DNA from: Flavihumibacter soli | Lineage (GTDB): Bacteria; Bacteroidota; Bacteroidia; Sphingobacteriales; Sphingobacteriaceae | DNA: 64,000 nt | Direction: 5' to 3' | Assembly: GCF_010692725.1 (NCBI RefSeq) | Contig: NZ_JAAFZB010000095.1 | Coordinates: 62,001-126,000 of the forward strand | Shown: piece after piece, positions 45,641 through 55,255 of the stretch | Position numbering within the stretch: the stretch's first letter is position 1 | Layout: each line of letters starts with the position of its first letter | Notes under the pieces: model-generated | The model's input: only the letters and a program-made list of their open reading frames with translations | Database searches by the model: none | Told to the model about the DNA's origin: nothing | Translations under genes and position numbers: made by a program

Positions 45641-45747
45641 TTATTATTTTCCTTCCGATTTACTGCTTCGTTAGAAATCGTTATTCACCTTATAGTGCTT
45701 AATTCCCTATATTAGGCATAGTTCAATACATCTTTTCCTGACGATAT

Positions 45748-46509
45748 ATGAGTACAATAAAAGTTACTATTAAAGACAGAACGGCCATTATAGGTCTGGA
45801 TCGGGGCCGGTCGAACGCGATAAACGCTGAGATGGTGGCTGAGTTATCACAGATGGTGAAAAGTATCGAGAATGATGACAACGCGGCCGGTTTGATTATA
45901 ACCGGGAAAGAAGGATTTTTCTCTGCGGGACTGGATCTTATAGAACTTTATGATTATAACGAGGTTATGATCCGTAAATTCTGGGAAGATTTCCTGCAGA
46001 TGGTAAGGGTACTTGCCTCGTTCAGAAAGCCATTTCTTACAGCGATTAGTGGCCACAGTCCGGCGGGTGGTTGCGTCGTGGCGCTTTGCAGTGATTACAG
46101 GATAATGACGGAGGGCAAATATATTATTGGCCTGAATGAAGTGCCTGTGGGAATAATTGTTCCGGACAGCATCTTTCATTTATATTCCTTCTGGCTGGGG
46201 CAGGCGAAAGCCTACAGGTTCCTGCTTGAGGGGAAGTTGTTAAATACGCAGGAAGCATTAGAAAACGGATTAGTTGACGAGCTGGTGGACGGCGGCGCGT
46301 TGGTGTCGGCGGCTGAACGCCAAATGCGGAAATACCTGCAGATGGATCAAACGACCTGGCAGCAAAGCAAAGTAAACCTGCGTAAAGAACTGCTGATTAA
46401 GGTTAATGCTGATCCGTCTGAGTCGCTTGACAGAATGCTCAAGCAGTGGTGGTCGCCAAGCACCCGGTCTATTCTTTACACCATTATCCAGAACCTCCAA
46501 AAAAAGTAA
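45748..46509 (+). CDS. Enoyl-CoA hydratase/isomerase family protein
   Basis: This 253-residue crotonase-fold protein has SNAINAEMV, GKEGFFSAGLDLIEL (oxyanion loop) and ISGHSPAGGCVVALCSDYRIM. The usual catalytic Glu positions fall in LNEVPVGIIVP, so isomerase or hydratase chemistry on an acyl-CoA is likely, but the substrate is not clear. The SDR gene starts 3 bases after its stop, so the two probably function together in fatty or aromatic acid breakdown. Confidence 0.88.
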   Translation: MSTIKVTIKDRTAIIGLDRGRSNAINAEMVAELSQMVKSIENDDNAAGLIITGKEGFFSAGLDLIELYDYNEVMIRKFWEDFLQMVRVLASFRKPFLTAISGHSPAGGCVVALCSDYRIMTEGKYIIGLNEVPVGIIVPDSIFHLYSFWLGQAKAYRFLLEGKLLNTQEALENGLVDELVDGGALVSAAERQMRKYLQMDQTTWQQSKVNLRKELLIKVNADPSESLDRMLKQWWSPSTRSILYTIIQNLQKK

Positions 46510-46512
46510 GCC

Positions 46513-47394
46513 ATGTACAACGAACCAATGCTTAGGGATGACGCCCTGGAAGGGAAAACTATTGTGGTAACCGGTGGCGGTACAGGCCTTGGGAGGGCAA
46601 TGAGCACGTATTTTTTGAAACTGGGCGCCAATGTAGTGATTACAAGCAGAAAGCTGGAAGTTCTTCAAAAAACCGCCGAGGAAATGCAGATTGAAACAGG
46701 CCGAAAAGTATTAGCGGTGAAGTGCGATGTGCGCAATTATGATGAAGTAACCGCGCTGCTTGAAGATGCAATAAAAACATTCGGCTCAGTAAACGGTCTT
46801 TTGAATAATGCTGCAGGTAATTTTATTTCCCCAACGGAGCGCCTTTCCGCAAATGCCTTTTCAACTGTTATTGACATTGTCCTGAAAGGAACATCCAATT
46901 GCTCCCTTGCCTTTGGGAAACATTGGATCGAACAGAAACAGCCGGCCACTATCCTTAATATCGTAACAACATATGCTTTTACAGGATCCGCTTATGTGGT
47001 TCCTTCTGCCTGTGCCAAAGGCGGAGTACTTGCACTAACGCGTTCGCTTGCTGCTGAATGGGGCAGACATGGGATCCGCAGTAATGCGATTGCTCCCGGT
47101 CCCTTCCCTACCAAAGGAGCCTGGGACCGTTTGCTACCTGGTGAATTGGCTGAAAAGTTCAATTTTAAAAACCGGGTGCCACTGAAGCGTGTTGGTGAAT
47201 ATCAGGAGCTGGCCAACCTTGCGGCGTTTCTGATTTCTGATTTCTCAGGATATATAAACGGGGAGGTGATCACTATCGATGGCGGTGAATGGCTGCAAGG
47301 AGCCGGACAGTTCAACGCGCTGGAGGCAGTAACACCTGAAATGTGGGATATGCTGGAACAGATGATCCGCAAGACAAATACATCGCAGATATGA
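46513..47394 (+). CDS. SDR family oxidoreductase (2,4-dienoyl-CoA reductase-like)
   Basis: This 293-residue classical SDR has VVTGGGTGLGRAMSTYFL, NNAAGNF (NNAG variant), and SAYVVPSACAKGGVLALTRSLAAEWG, where the usual Tyr of YxxxK is replaced in the dienoyl-CoA reductase manner. It ends in DFSGYINGEVITIDGGEWL. That pattern fits 2,4-dienoyl-CoA reductases of unsaturated fatty acid oxidation. Its stop overlaps the RidA start as ATGA. Confidence 0.88.
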   Translation: MYNEPMLRDDALEGKTIVVTGGGTGLGRAMSTYFLKLGANVVITSRKLEVLQKTAEEMQIETGRKVLAVKCDVRNYDEVTALLEDAIKTFGSVNGLLNNAAGNFISPTERLSANAFSTVIDIVLKGTSNCSLAFGKHWIEQKQPATILNIVTTYAFTGSAYVVPSACAKGGVLALTRSLAAEWGRHGIRSNAIAPGPFPTKGAWDRLLPGELAEKFNFKNRVPLKRVGEYQELANLAAFLISDFSGYINGEVITIDGGEWLQGAGQFNALEAVTPEMWDMLEQMIRKTNTSQI

Positions 47395-47786
47395 GCGGAC
47401 GGCAAAATATCTCCTCAGGATCACCCTGGGAAAATGTTGTGGGCTATAGCCGGGCTGTACGTATTGGGAACGTTGTCGAAATATCAGGAACAACCGCTGT
47501 CGATGGCGAACAGGTAATAGGTGTCAACGATATATACTTGCAAACACAGTTTATACTTCATAAAGTCAAAAATACGTTAGATCAATGCGGTGCAGATCTT
47601 AAGGATGTGATCAGGACCCGCATGTTTGTCACCGATATCAGCCAATGGGAATTGGTCGCTAAGGCGCATCTGGAGTTTTTCAAAGACATAAAGCCCGCAA
47701 CCACGATGGTAGAAGTCAGCCGGCTGATAAGCCCAGACCTGCTGATTGAAATTGAAGTATCGGCGATAATTCAGTTAGATATTTAA
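47391..47786 (+). CDS. RidA family protein
   Basis: This 131-residue protein has the YjgF/RidA trimer fold: ENVVGYSRAVRIGNVVEISG, LHKVKNTLDQCGADLKDVIRTRMFVTDI and ATTMVEVSRLISPDLLIEIE. The Arg that deaminates imines in classic RidA is in IRTRMFVTDI. The ATG at 47391 overlaps the SDR stop by four bases; the longer frame upstream is read through the SDR gene and is rejected. Confidence 0.9.
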   Translation: MSGRQNISSGSPWENVVGYSRAVRIGNVVEISGTTAVDGEQVIGVNDIYLQTQFILHKVKNTLDQCGADLKDVIRTRMFVTDISQWELVAKAHLEFFKDIKPATTMVEVSRLISPDLLIEIEVSAIIQLDI

Positions 47787-47805
47787 ACAATCCTTACGCA
47801 TTTAG

Positions 47806-47813
47806 TAATTTTG
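47806..47813 (+). promoter_or_regulatory. clpS: -7 box (TAATTTTG) four bases before clpS ATG
   Basis: An exact TAnnTTTG match ends four bases before the ATG at 47818, predicting a leaderless message separate from the upstream acyl-CoA operon. Confidence 0.55.
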
Positions 47814-47817
47814 GGGC

Positions 47818-48099
47818 ATGGGAACCGAAGTACAGGAAGAGACATTTACTCTGGATGAGATCTTAGCAGGATTAAAAGAAACAAATCGCCTGATTTTATG
47901 GAATGATGATTTCAATACCTTTGAACATGTCATTCATTGCCTGATGAAGTACCTTGACTATAGCGAGCCCCAATCTGAGGTTATAGCGTGGACAGTTCAC
48001 AACGAAGGGAAGTGTACTATCTTGGAGGGTTCCTTCACCGAGATTGAAGTTTACCGGAAGATCCTTAAGCAGGAAGGATTGACAGTTAGCATTGAGTAA
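47818..48099 (+). CDS. clpS: ATP-dependent Clp protease adaptor ClpS
   Basis: This 93-residue adaptor delivers N-degron substrates to ClpAP/ClpCP. It has the ClpS core LILWNDDFNTFEHVIHCLMKYL and the helix AWTVHNEGKCTILEGSFTEIEVYR. The NDD-type segment near residue 29 forms the N-end residue pocket. It sits alone, with its own -7 box. Confidence 0.93.
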   Translation: MGTEVQEETFTLDEILAGLKETNRLILWNDDFNTFEHVIHCLMKYLDYSEPQSEVIAWTVHNEGKCTILEGSFTEIEVYRKILKQEGLTVSIE

Positions 48100-48213
48100 T
48101 CGGTTAATATCTGTCGTTTTTCATAGGTGTAATAAAATAGTTACTATAGGTTGCTTAAACTCAAGTTCCTTTGCTTTGTCTTACTCAAACACCCTATCAC
48201 TTAACAAAGCATA

Positions 48214-50703
48214 ATGAGGTTTCTTTTACGATCCAATCCATTTTTTATACTCCTGATGAGCCTTACAACCTATTTGTCGGCTCAAAGCATTGATCCTTCC
48301 CTATCTTCTAACTTCCAGGTTACTGGAACAATTATTGACTCAAAGAGCAGTCAGCCCGTTGATTTCGCAACAGTATCACTATTCTTAGGTTCAGCAACTC
48401 AACCTGCTAAGGTTGTTCAGTCGGGTCTTGACGGCGGTTTCAAGATTTCCAACATCGTTTCAGGAACTTATGTCTTAAAAATAAGCTTTTTAGGATATCA
48501 GCCATATGTTAGTGACAGCTTAAAACTAACTTCTGCAAATCCGAGCAAAGATTTTGGCACCATTAAATTGCTGCCGGCTAAATCCACTGTATTAAATGAG
48601 GTGGTTGTAGAAGCTGAAAGAAGCAATATTCAATTGGGAATTGACCGTAAAGTTTTCAGCGTCAACCAGAGTCTCGTAAGTGAAGGCGGATCAGCCACAG
48701 ATCTGTTGGCGAACGTCCCTTCAGTTTCAGTCGATGTTGATGGAAATGTGAATCTAAGGGGAACCAGTAATGTACGGGTTCTCATCGATGGGAAACCTTC
48801 CTCTATTGGCGGGGGCAATATAACTCAAGTCTTACAGTCCTTGCCGGCAAGTGCTATCGAAAGTATCGAACTGGTAACCAATCCTTCCTCGAAGTATGAC
48901 CCTGAGGGACAGTCCGGAATTATCAATATAGTATTAAAGAAAAATAGGAAGGTCGGTTTGAATGGCTCAGTGTCAGCATCGGCTGGCTCCTATGATAACT
49001 ATAACGCGAGCACTAACCTTAGTTATCGCGATGGAAAAGTTAACCTGTACGGAAATTATAGCTTTCGAAATGGCAACCGCTTGGGAGACGGATTTAACAA
49101 TACCGAGTATCTGGAAAGCGGTATCGTTAATAATGTAAGTGAAAGCGCCCGCAATGATGTTAATAATACGCTCAAGCTTGGTGCTGAATACTTTATCAAT
49201 CCAAAAACAACCATAGGGCTCTCAGGTAACTTCAATGTCCGGGACAATAGTGGCCTGGAGAATCTTGATTACCTTTATTCTAATTTTATAAATAAAGATG
49301 GTTCGAGCTTCAGAACTTCTAATCGAGATGGTAACAGTTCCGGGTATGATCTAAGTTTGGATTTAAGCCGCGACTTCCAGAAGAAAGGTCATGGCCTAAC
49401 CGCAAACTTTTCCTTCGGTCAGAGCAGCGAAGACGACCAGCAGCAATTTCATCAGGAGTTCTTTGCGACAACTGGACAGCGGGATTCTATGGACAGACGG
49501 ATAAATGAAAATTCTGAATTTGATGCAAACTATAACATACAGATTGATTATTCATTACCAATTACTGGAAAGCAAAAGTTTGAGGCAGGTTTTCGTACAA
49601 ACCTTCGCAAAAGTGACGAGTCTCAGTATTCAGAAGTTTTTAGTACTCTCAATAACGAATTCAATGTAGATTATGGTCAGAGCAACGATTTTGATCTGGA
49701 TGATCAGGTATATGCGGTTTACTCTACCTATCAGAACCAAATCACAAAGACATTCGGGTTCCAGGCAGGCCTTAGGACAGAGCAAGCCTATCTAAACACG
49801 CAATACAGGGGACTTGGTACCGCATCCAATAATGTTGTCGAAGGAAAGCTTGATTATTTAAGGGTTTATCCGAGCGTATTTTTAACACAGAAACTCACTA
49901 ACGACCAGCAACTTCAGTTAAGCTATTCACGACGAGTAAACCGTCCGCGTGGATGGCAGATAAATCCATTTGCTGATATGTCAGATCCCAATAATATTCG
50001 CGTAGGTAATCCCGGTTTAAAGCCGGAAGACATCCATTCATTCGAGCTGAGCTATATAAAATACCTGATGGGATTAACGTTCACATCTTCAGCATATTTC
50101 AGGCAGGTTAATGATGTTGTCGAGGGCATACGAAAATCATTGCCTGATAATAATTCTGCGACAATCACCGAGTTTTTTAACCTTACAAGCAACCAGTCCA
50201 GTGGTTTGGAACTGATTTCCAAAGCTGACTTCAGCAAATCATTCAGCCTCACATCCAATCTTAACCTTTTTTATAGTCGATTCAAAGGCAACGAGGAATT
50301 TGATATTAAAAGCAGTGACGGGTTTACCTGGAACGCCAACCTTACCGGTAACATTGTATTCCCCAAAAATATTACAGCGCAGTTTAACGGAAGTTACAGG
50401 GCTCCACGAATAGGTGCCCAAGGTCGTAGCAAAGAAATGTACGGACTGGATGCTGCTCTTCGGTTAGAGGTATTAAAAAATAAAGCGGGAAGTATTTCTT
50501 TCAATATGCGCGATATCTTCAATAGCCGTAAATGGGGTCAGACCACAGAAACAGCATTCTTCATCCAGGAGTCAGAAAGGCGTATGCAAGGAAGAATGGC
50601 AACTCTCACATTTAGCTACCGTTTTGGAAAGCAGGACATTAATCTTAGGAAACGAAATAACAAGGATCAACAGGACGAACCTCGCAGTGAGGAAGAATTA
50701 TAA
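48214..50703 (+). CDS. TonB-dependent outer-membrane receptor (CarboxypepD_reg + plug + barrel)
   Basis: This 829-residue protein has a signal peptide (MRFLLRSNPFFILLMSLTTYLSA). A CarboxypepD_reg-like domain at about 35-115 (GTIIDSKSSQPVDFATVSLF ... VLKISFLGYQPYV) precedes a plug domain at about 125-240 (IDRKVFSVNQSL, NLRGTSNVRVLIDGKPSS, IESIELVTNPSSKYDPEG). The rest is a beta-barrel rich in alternating aromatic strands. The family imports large substrates with TonB energy; there is no neighbouring SusD, so the ligand is unknown. It ends 13 bp before the convergent HTH gene. Confidence 0.92.
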   Translation: MRFLLRSNPFFILLMSLTTYLSAQSIDPSLSSNFQVTGTIIDSKSSQPVDFATVSLFLGSATQPAKVVQSGLDGGFKISNIVSGTYVLKISFLGYQPYVSDSLKLTSANPSKDFGTIKLLPAKSTVLNEVVVEAERSNIQLGIDRKVFSVNQSLVSEGGSATDLLANVPSVSVDVDGNVNLRGTSNVRVLIDGKPSSIGGGNITQVLQSLPASAIESIELVTNPSSKYDPEGQSGIINIVLKKNRKVGLNGSVSASAGSYDNYNASTNLSYRDGKVNLYGNYSFRNGNRLGDGFNNTEYLESGIVNNVSESARNDVNNTLKLGAEYFINPKTTIGLSGNFNVRDNSGLENLDYLYSNFINKDGSSFRTSNRDGNSSGYDLSLDLSRDFQKKGHGLTANFSFGQSSEDDQQQFHQEFFATTGQRDSMDRRINENSEFDANYNIQIDYSLPITGKQKFEAGFRTNLRKSDESQYSEVFSTLNNEFNVDYGQSNDFDLDDQVYAVYSTYQNQITKTFGFQAGLRTEQAYLNTQYRGLGTASNNVVEGKLDYLRVYPSVFLTQKLTNDQQLQLSYSRRVNRPRGWQINPFADMSDPNNIRVGNPGLKPEDIHSFELSYIKYLMGLTFTSSAYFRQVNDVVEGIRKSLPDNNSATITEFFNLTSNQSSGLELISKADFSKSFSLTSNLNLFYSRFKGNEEFDIKSSDGFTWNANLTGNIVFPKNITAQFNGSYRAPRIGAQGRSKEMYGLDAALRLEVLKNKAGSISFNMRDIFNSRKWGQTTETAFFIQESERRMQGRMATLTFSYRFGKQDINLRKRNNKDQQDEPRSEEEL

Positions 50704-50715
50704 TTTATGATTGTA

Positions 50716-51153
50716 TCACATTGTAATTGAATCAGATTCATAAACATTATGGGAGAAAGACTTTGTATGCAGACGCTTAATTTCGGAATTGGAGCCAGAG
50801 TCGTTTCTCGTATCGTGTGAGAGCAACTCGTTGTACTTTTCCAAGAGGCAAATATATTTCACCATCCAATAGTGCACTGAATTCGGATGCTTATGTTCAT
50901 TATCATTCACCGACTCAATTAGGTTTTCCATCGCCGCGAAGCCTCGTTCACCAAATGCTTCTGGAAAATCAACAGAGAAGTCATGGTTAAGCACGTGGCC
51001 GATTTTACAAATAATATCAATCTTGAGCGTTTTTTGATCAAACCAATTATAAACAGATCGCCTGTTTACCTGCAAGCGACGCGCGAGCTCGCTTATACTT
51101 ACCTTATTTCTTCTGACGACCCTTTCAACTATTTGACCTGCATTTAGTTCCAT
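50716..51153 (-). CDS. Helix-turn-helix DNA-binding protein (XRE-like)
   Basis: This 145-residue protein has an N-terminal HTH (residues ~15-40, KVSISELARRLQVNRRSVYNWF). A ~100-residue helical C-terminal part has no recognised domain. It is the last gene of the leftward surface-glycan cluster, but a 288-bp gap separates it from the aminotransferase, so it may be a separately transcribed local regulator. The binding site is not apparent. Confidence 0.8.
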   Translation of the reverse strand: MELNAGQIVERVVRRNKVSISELARRLQVNRRSVYNWFDQKTLKIDIICKIGHVLNHDFSVDFPEAFGERGFAAMENLIESVNDNEHKHPNSVHYWMVKYICLLEKYNELLSHDTRNDSGSNSEIKRLHTKSFSHNVYESDSITM

Positions 51154-51394
51154 ACCTTACAATTTAGTAGTCCGGTGTTTAGGGATTTGATGGATGCTTC
51201 TCTATTAAATATAGTCACAAAAGAGGAAACATAAAAATTTTCCTATTTATTTTCAAAATAAATTAAAAGATTAAAAATGCTACGTCTTCGAAGTGCTGAT
51301 GACCCAGTTATAGTAACGGAAAATTAAATTTTGAAAAAATCCTTACAGTGAAAATTGCTCTGATGGATGCGGACTCGATATGTAAGTATAGACA

Positions 51395-51432
51395 AGATGT
51401 TTTGTATAAGCATACTGCTACACAAAACATCT
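51395..51432. repeat. 11-bp inverted repeat after the aminotransferase gene
   Basis: AGATGTTTTGT (51395-51405) and ACAAAACATCT (51422-51432) flank a 16-base loop, 9 bases past the aminotransferase stop. Without a T tract it is a weak terminator candidate, or possibly an operator for the adjacent HTH protein. Confidence 0.5.
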
Positions 51433-51441
51433 CTTAATTAC

Positions 51442-52590
51442 TTATACTACCGACGAAGTGGTAAAACAACTTTTGATTTTATTAATTACCAACCGGATCT
51501 CATATTCTGTTAAGTTTGAACCTGAGGGTAAGCATAATCCAATTCGAAATAACTTTTCCGCGGTTCCGTCTCCGTAAAAAGGATAATTACTAAAAATTGG
51601 TTGCATATGCATTGGTTTCCATACGGGTCGTGCCTCAATATTATCTTCGCCTAAACTCAGGCGAAGTTGATCACTTGTTAACCGATCAACGCTTTCATCA
51701 AGGGTTATAGCACTTAACCAATGATTAGAGAAAAAGGTATCATTAGGTTCCTCCTGAAACTTAATATTTGAGATGTGACTAAGTAACCGCTTGTAATGAG
51801 AGAAGTTTCTTCTCCGTTGATAAATTCTCAATGGCAAAACCTCCATTTGCCCCCGTCCTATACTTGCACAGATATTACTCATTCGGTAATTATATCCCAC
51901 ATGAGAGTGCTGATAGTGCGGGGCGGCATCGCGCGCCTGGGTCGCTAAAAATCGGGCCTTTATTATCCAATCCTCATTTTTTGAAACTAGAGCGCCTCCG
52001 CCGGAAGTCGTGATGATTTTATTTCCGTTAAAAGACAGTATTGCCAAATCACCAAAGGTTCCTAGCTTCCGTCCTTTATAAGTCGATCCAAGCGCTTCTG
52101 CTGCATCCTCAACAACCGGGATCTGATACTTTCGCGAAATTGCCATTATCTCATCCATTTTCGCTGGCATCCCATAAAGATGGACTACAATAATAGCTTT
52201 CGGCTTTTTCCCTTTCCCCAATCTATCCCTGATGGCGATCTCCAAAAACTCAGGAGACATATTCCATGTGCTTTCCTCGCTTTCTACAAAAATGGGCGTA
52301 GCACCTTGATACATTATTGGATTAGCTGAAGCTGAGAAAGTAAGAGATTGGCACAGCACTTCGTCACCTGCCTTAACACCCAAAATAATCAATGCAAGAT
52401 GCAATGAAGCCGTTCCTGAACTTAAGGCAGCCACATAAACATCATTCCCCAGGTAAGTTGCTATATCTTTTTCAAAACCATCTACATGCGGTCCTAAGGG
52501 GGCAATCCAGTTACTATCGAATGCATTCTTCAAAAATAAGAATTCACTTCCTCCCATATGGGGAGATGATAAGCTGATTTTTTTATTCAT
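51442..52590 (-). CDS. DegT/DnrJ/EryC1 family sugar aminotransferase (PglE-like)
   Basis: This 382-residue PLP enzyme resembles UDP-4-keto-sugar C4 aminotransferases (PglE type). Motifs are SSPHMGGSEFLFLKNAFDSNWIAPLG (short: NWIAPLGPHV), ALSSGTASLHLAL, VVEDAAEALGSTYKGRKLG and the PLP-Lys in LSFNGNKIITTSGGG. It likely makes a 4-amino-4,6-dideoxy sugar nucleotide for the glycan started by the PglC-like enzyme upstream. The 4,6-dehydratase is not in the window. Confidence 0.9.
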   Translation of the reverse strand: MNKKISLSSPHMGGSEFLFLKNAFDSNWIAPLGPHVDGFEKDIATYLGNDVYVAALSSGTASLHLALIILGVKAGDEVLCQSLTFSASANPIMYQGATPIFVESEESTWNMSPEFLEIAIRDRLGKGKKPKAIIVVHLYGMPAKMDEIMAISRKYQIPVVEDAAEALGSTYKGRKLGTFGDLAILSFNGNKIITTSGGGALVSKNEDWIIKARFLATQARDAAPHYQHSHVGYNYRMSNICASIGRGQMEVLPLRIYQRRRNFSHYKRLLSHISNIKFQEEPNDTFFSNHWLSAITLDESVDRLTSDQLRLSLGEDNIEARPVWKPMHMQPIFSNYPFYGDGTAEKLFRIGLCLPSGSNLTEYEIRLVINKIKSCFTTSSVV

Positions 52591-52683
52591 TGCTATAATG
52601 TTAGATGCCTAAATACCCAGCGCTTATCCAAATGAACCGAGAGAGGTTAATTTGATTATGCTATTTTTTATTCTGCCATTTCA

Positions 52684-53808
52684 TCAGAAATTACTCAGTT
52701 CTCTGTAAAGGGGGAAAAAGTCCGATTCTATGGTTCTATTTCCCCATCTCGCCCTAACCAGTTGGTTGTAAACCACAGGGTTGGATACAAATCTCCAGGT
52801 CTTAAAGTTTAAAATAGTCTCGGAAAATCCTGCCTTAAATTCAAACAGTGAGTCTTCGTTCCCTCCAACACCTCCACCAAGATGCAAATAGTCCATGCTT
52901 CTCTCGCGTCCAACTACCGTAGCTTCATCAATTAAAAGCTTCATTGGACCCTCATGTAAATACTTGTTATTCGTAGCGGCTAAATGAAACTGCATTATGT
53001 TATTTGAAAACGTTACAAAAGCTCCAGAGGTTATTTCATCACCGCAGTACAAAAGGAGTACCGAACTTTCAAAATCGGCAGAATTCAGCATATTAAAAAA
53101 ATAACTCTCATTAAAATAGTAATAAGATTCCGCTTTTACACGTGCCATATTCTCGTTATATACTTTTACAAACGCCTTCACCTCCTCATCAGACTCTGCA
53201 TTTTTCAGGTAGAAACCTTTCTCCCGTAGCTGTCTGATCTTAGAACGGAACTGACGGCGATATTTTGATCGTTGCTCCTCAAGCGAATTGGTTAAGTCTA
53301 TCACAACTGTTTTCCCATTCTCAACAAGACTTCCGAACTTTTCCACCAAAATATCGTGGTTAATTATGGGATGAAGTCTGCAGAATACAGAAACATTCTT
53401 TTCCTGCCCTAAAAACATCAAAAAGGCTTGCTTAAAACCTTCCATTGTTTTCTGTTCCATTTGGTTGAAATCGAGATTAGAAATTGGGCCCGCATATCCA
53501 TAAACTGAGGTGAAGTCACTGTATTCCGTCTTGTTAATACTGCGTTTCAAAAGCGGAAACACAATAAAACAATTTTGTTCCTCATATACAAACAGTACCG
53601 GTTCGCCGCTTTTTTCTAACGAATGATAGTACCACGTATGATAGAAATCATACATTTTACAAGAATGAACATACTCATTCCAAAGATCTCTTTCCTGAAC
53701 GGTAACTAATCGATACGGCATATTTTCAAGTTGGTCGGTCTTGGGAATTAATTCATGATTTTTGCTAACAACATAAGTGCCTGGGTTACTACCCTTTAGT
53801 ATATTCAT
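52684..53808 (-). CDS. FemAB-like / GNAT-type acyltransferase
   Basis: This 374-residue protein has two GNAT-like halves of the FemAB fold, including DFYHTWYYHSLEKSGEPVLFVYE, RRQFRSKIRQLREKGFYL, FHLAATNNKYLHEGPMKLLIDEA and MDYLHLGGGVGGNEDSLFEFKAGFS near the C-terminus (quoted in short: LHLGGGVGGNEDSLFEFK). FemAB proteins add amino acids or acyl groups to cell-wall or glycan precursors. In this spot it replaces the PglD-type left-handed helix acetyltransferase usually found beside PglC and PglE, so acylation of the 4-amino sugar is a fair guess. A start at residue 30 (MPYRLVT) is possible. Confidence 0.82.
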   Translation of the reverse strand: MNILKGSNPGTYVVSKNHELIPKTDQLENMPYRLVTVQERDLWNEYVHSCKMYDFYHTWYYHSLEKSGEPVLFVYEEQNCFIVFPLLKRSINKTEYSDFTSVYGYAGPISNLDFNQMEQKTMEGFKQAFLMFLGQEKNVSVFCRLHPIINHDILVEKFGSLVENGKTVVIDLTNSLEEQRSKYRRQFRSKIRQLREKGFYLKNAESDEEVKAFVKVYNENMARVKAESYYYFNESYFFNMLNSADFESSVLLLYCGDEITSGAFVTFSNNIMQFHLAATNNKYLHEGPMKLLIDEATVVGRERSMDYLHLGGGVGGNEDSLFEFKAGFSETILNFKTWRFVSNPVVYNQLVRARWGNRTIESDFFPLYRELSNF

Positions 53809-53913
53809 ATAGTAAAAAGATATTCATACGATGTAGAAGTTGATTAAGTTCTTGAATCTAGATTAAACGTTCGAAAGGCACTTGAAAATATTTGTCATCA
53901 TCATTAGCATATT

Positions 53914-54546
53914 TTACCTTACCGGCAAAGATTCTTTTGTTGACCTCTCGACGTCCAGGGGATGCATATGGCTATCCGGATCAATAACTACATCTTTACC
54001 CGAGATCACGCTAAGAAACGTTTTGTATAATATTTCCATGTCTAATATAAATGACAGGTTTTCAAAGTAATATACATCCGCAGCCAGTCGGGCGTCCCAG
54101 GATGAAACATTTCGGCCATTTACCTGAGCCCAACCGGTAATCCCGGGCCGTATCTTATGGCGTAATTTCTCTTTTACACTATAGTGTGGTAAATATCGAG
54201 GCAAGAGAGGACGTGGCCCAATTAAACTCATATCTCCTACAATTACATTGATAAGCTGAGGTAATTCGTCCAGCGAGCTTTTGCGTAAAATTTTTCCCAT
54301 TGGGGTTAATCTTACCGCATCCGGCAATAACAATCCTTCAGCATCCTTTGCCTCGGTCATGGTTTTAAACTTATATAGCTTAAAAAGCTCTTCATTTAAT
54401 CCGGGTCTAATCTGAACAAAAAATGGATTGCCCTGATTTATGACGTATAAAATAGCAGCAATGGTAATAAAAACTGGAAATAAAATAATGAAGACTGTTC
54501 CAGCAACAAGCAAATCCAAGATCCTTTTAATATATAAGCGATACAT
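53914..54546 (-). CDS. PglC-like monotopic phosphoglycosyl transferase
   Basis: This 210-residue enzyme starts glycan assembly by moving a phospho-sugar onto undecaprenyl phosphate. It matches Campylobacter PglC closely in size and motifs: the N-terminal re-entrant hydrophobic helix (LDLLVAGTVFIILFPVFI), LYKFKTMTEAKDAEG, the catalytic Asp-Glu in SSLDELPQLINV, GDMSLIGPRPL and RPGITGWAQVNGRN. The short form without the polytopic N-terminus is typical of the PglC subfamily. It is followed at 105 bp by the FemAB-like gene. Confidence 0.93.
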   Translation of the reverse strand: MYRLYIKRILDLLVAGTVFIILFPVFITIAAILYVINQGNPFFVQIRPGLNEELFKLYKFKTMTEAKDAEGLLLPDAVRLTPMGKILRKSSLDELPQLINVIVGDMSLIGPRPLLPRYLPHYSVKEKLRHKIRPGITGWAQVNGRNVSSWDARLAADVYYFENLSFILDMEILYKTFLSVISGKDVVIDPDSHMHPLDVERSTKESLPVR

Positions 54547-54577
54547 TCAGTCAAGACTTTTACTTTTAGCTCCCAAA

Positions 54578-55255
54578 TTAATTACTATAAGAACTAACTT
54601 TTATCTCAGATAAAGTTGCAACTACTTCAGTGGGATAATTTATTTGATTTAAGCTTTGATTTTTGATATGGATATTTAAGCCATTGTCCAAAAGCGCTAT
54701 CGTCCTCCATCCTAACTTATTGGGGGCGACGAAGTCCTTATTGTAGTTATCTGCCAGATAAACGAATTTTTCACTATCAAATCTGGTCATAAACAACAGA
54801 AAAGGCTCTTCGCATGGCTTTTCGAAACCGCATTCCTCCGAAACACTAACTAAATTCATCCATTTATTTAAACCGAGAGCTTCGATCTTATTTCGTTGGG
54901 TTACACTTCGTCCATCCGTAAGGAGGCCGATGCTATTGCCATTCCTTTTCAAGGCCTCCAATAGATTAAAAGCTTCCGAACTGATCGAAATATCCGGTTT
55001 GTGGTTTCTGTAAAATGCTATCAAAATTTCTAAAGAGTACTTGTCGTTGTTTGTAAGGTATTCGTCAGAAAGCCAGTTCAATACCCTGTTCCCCAAAAAA
55101 TATTGGGCCATCATCATTCTGAATAATTTTTTCGGATGTTCTCCCTCGATCATTTGTGCTATTGCCCAAAAAGCTGATCTCATATAGTCAAACTCCTTAT
55201 ATAGAAGATCATCCAAATCAAAAATTACTGCTTCATTATTATAAATTTGAGTCAT
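54578..55255 (-). CDS. HAD family hydrolase
   Basis: This 225-residue HAD protein has motif I IFDLDDLLYKE (DxD), motif II in IGLLTDGRS, a motif III Lys in CGFEKPCEEPF and motif IV VYLADNYNKDFVAPNKLG (Asp). It overlaps the ATP-grasp gene by 17 bp. HAD/ATP-grasp pairs recur in Bacteroidota capsule and O-antigen loci. The phosphatase substrate is unknown. Confidence 0.9.
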   Translation of the reverse strand: MTQIYNNEAVIFDLDDLLYKEFDYMRSAFWAIAQMIEGEHPKKLFRMMMAQYFLGNRVLNWLSDEYLTNNDKYSLEILIAFYRNHKPDISISSEAFNLLEALKRNGNSIGLLTDGRSVTQRNKIEALGLNKWMNLVSVSEECGFEKPCEEPFLLFMTRFDSEKFVYLADNYNKDFVAPNKLGWRTIALLDNGLNIHIKNQSLNQINYPTEVVATLSEIKVSSYSN

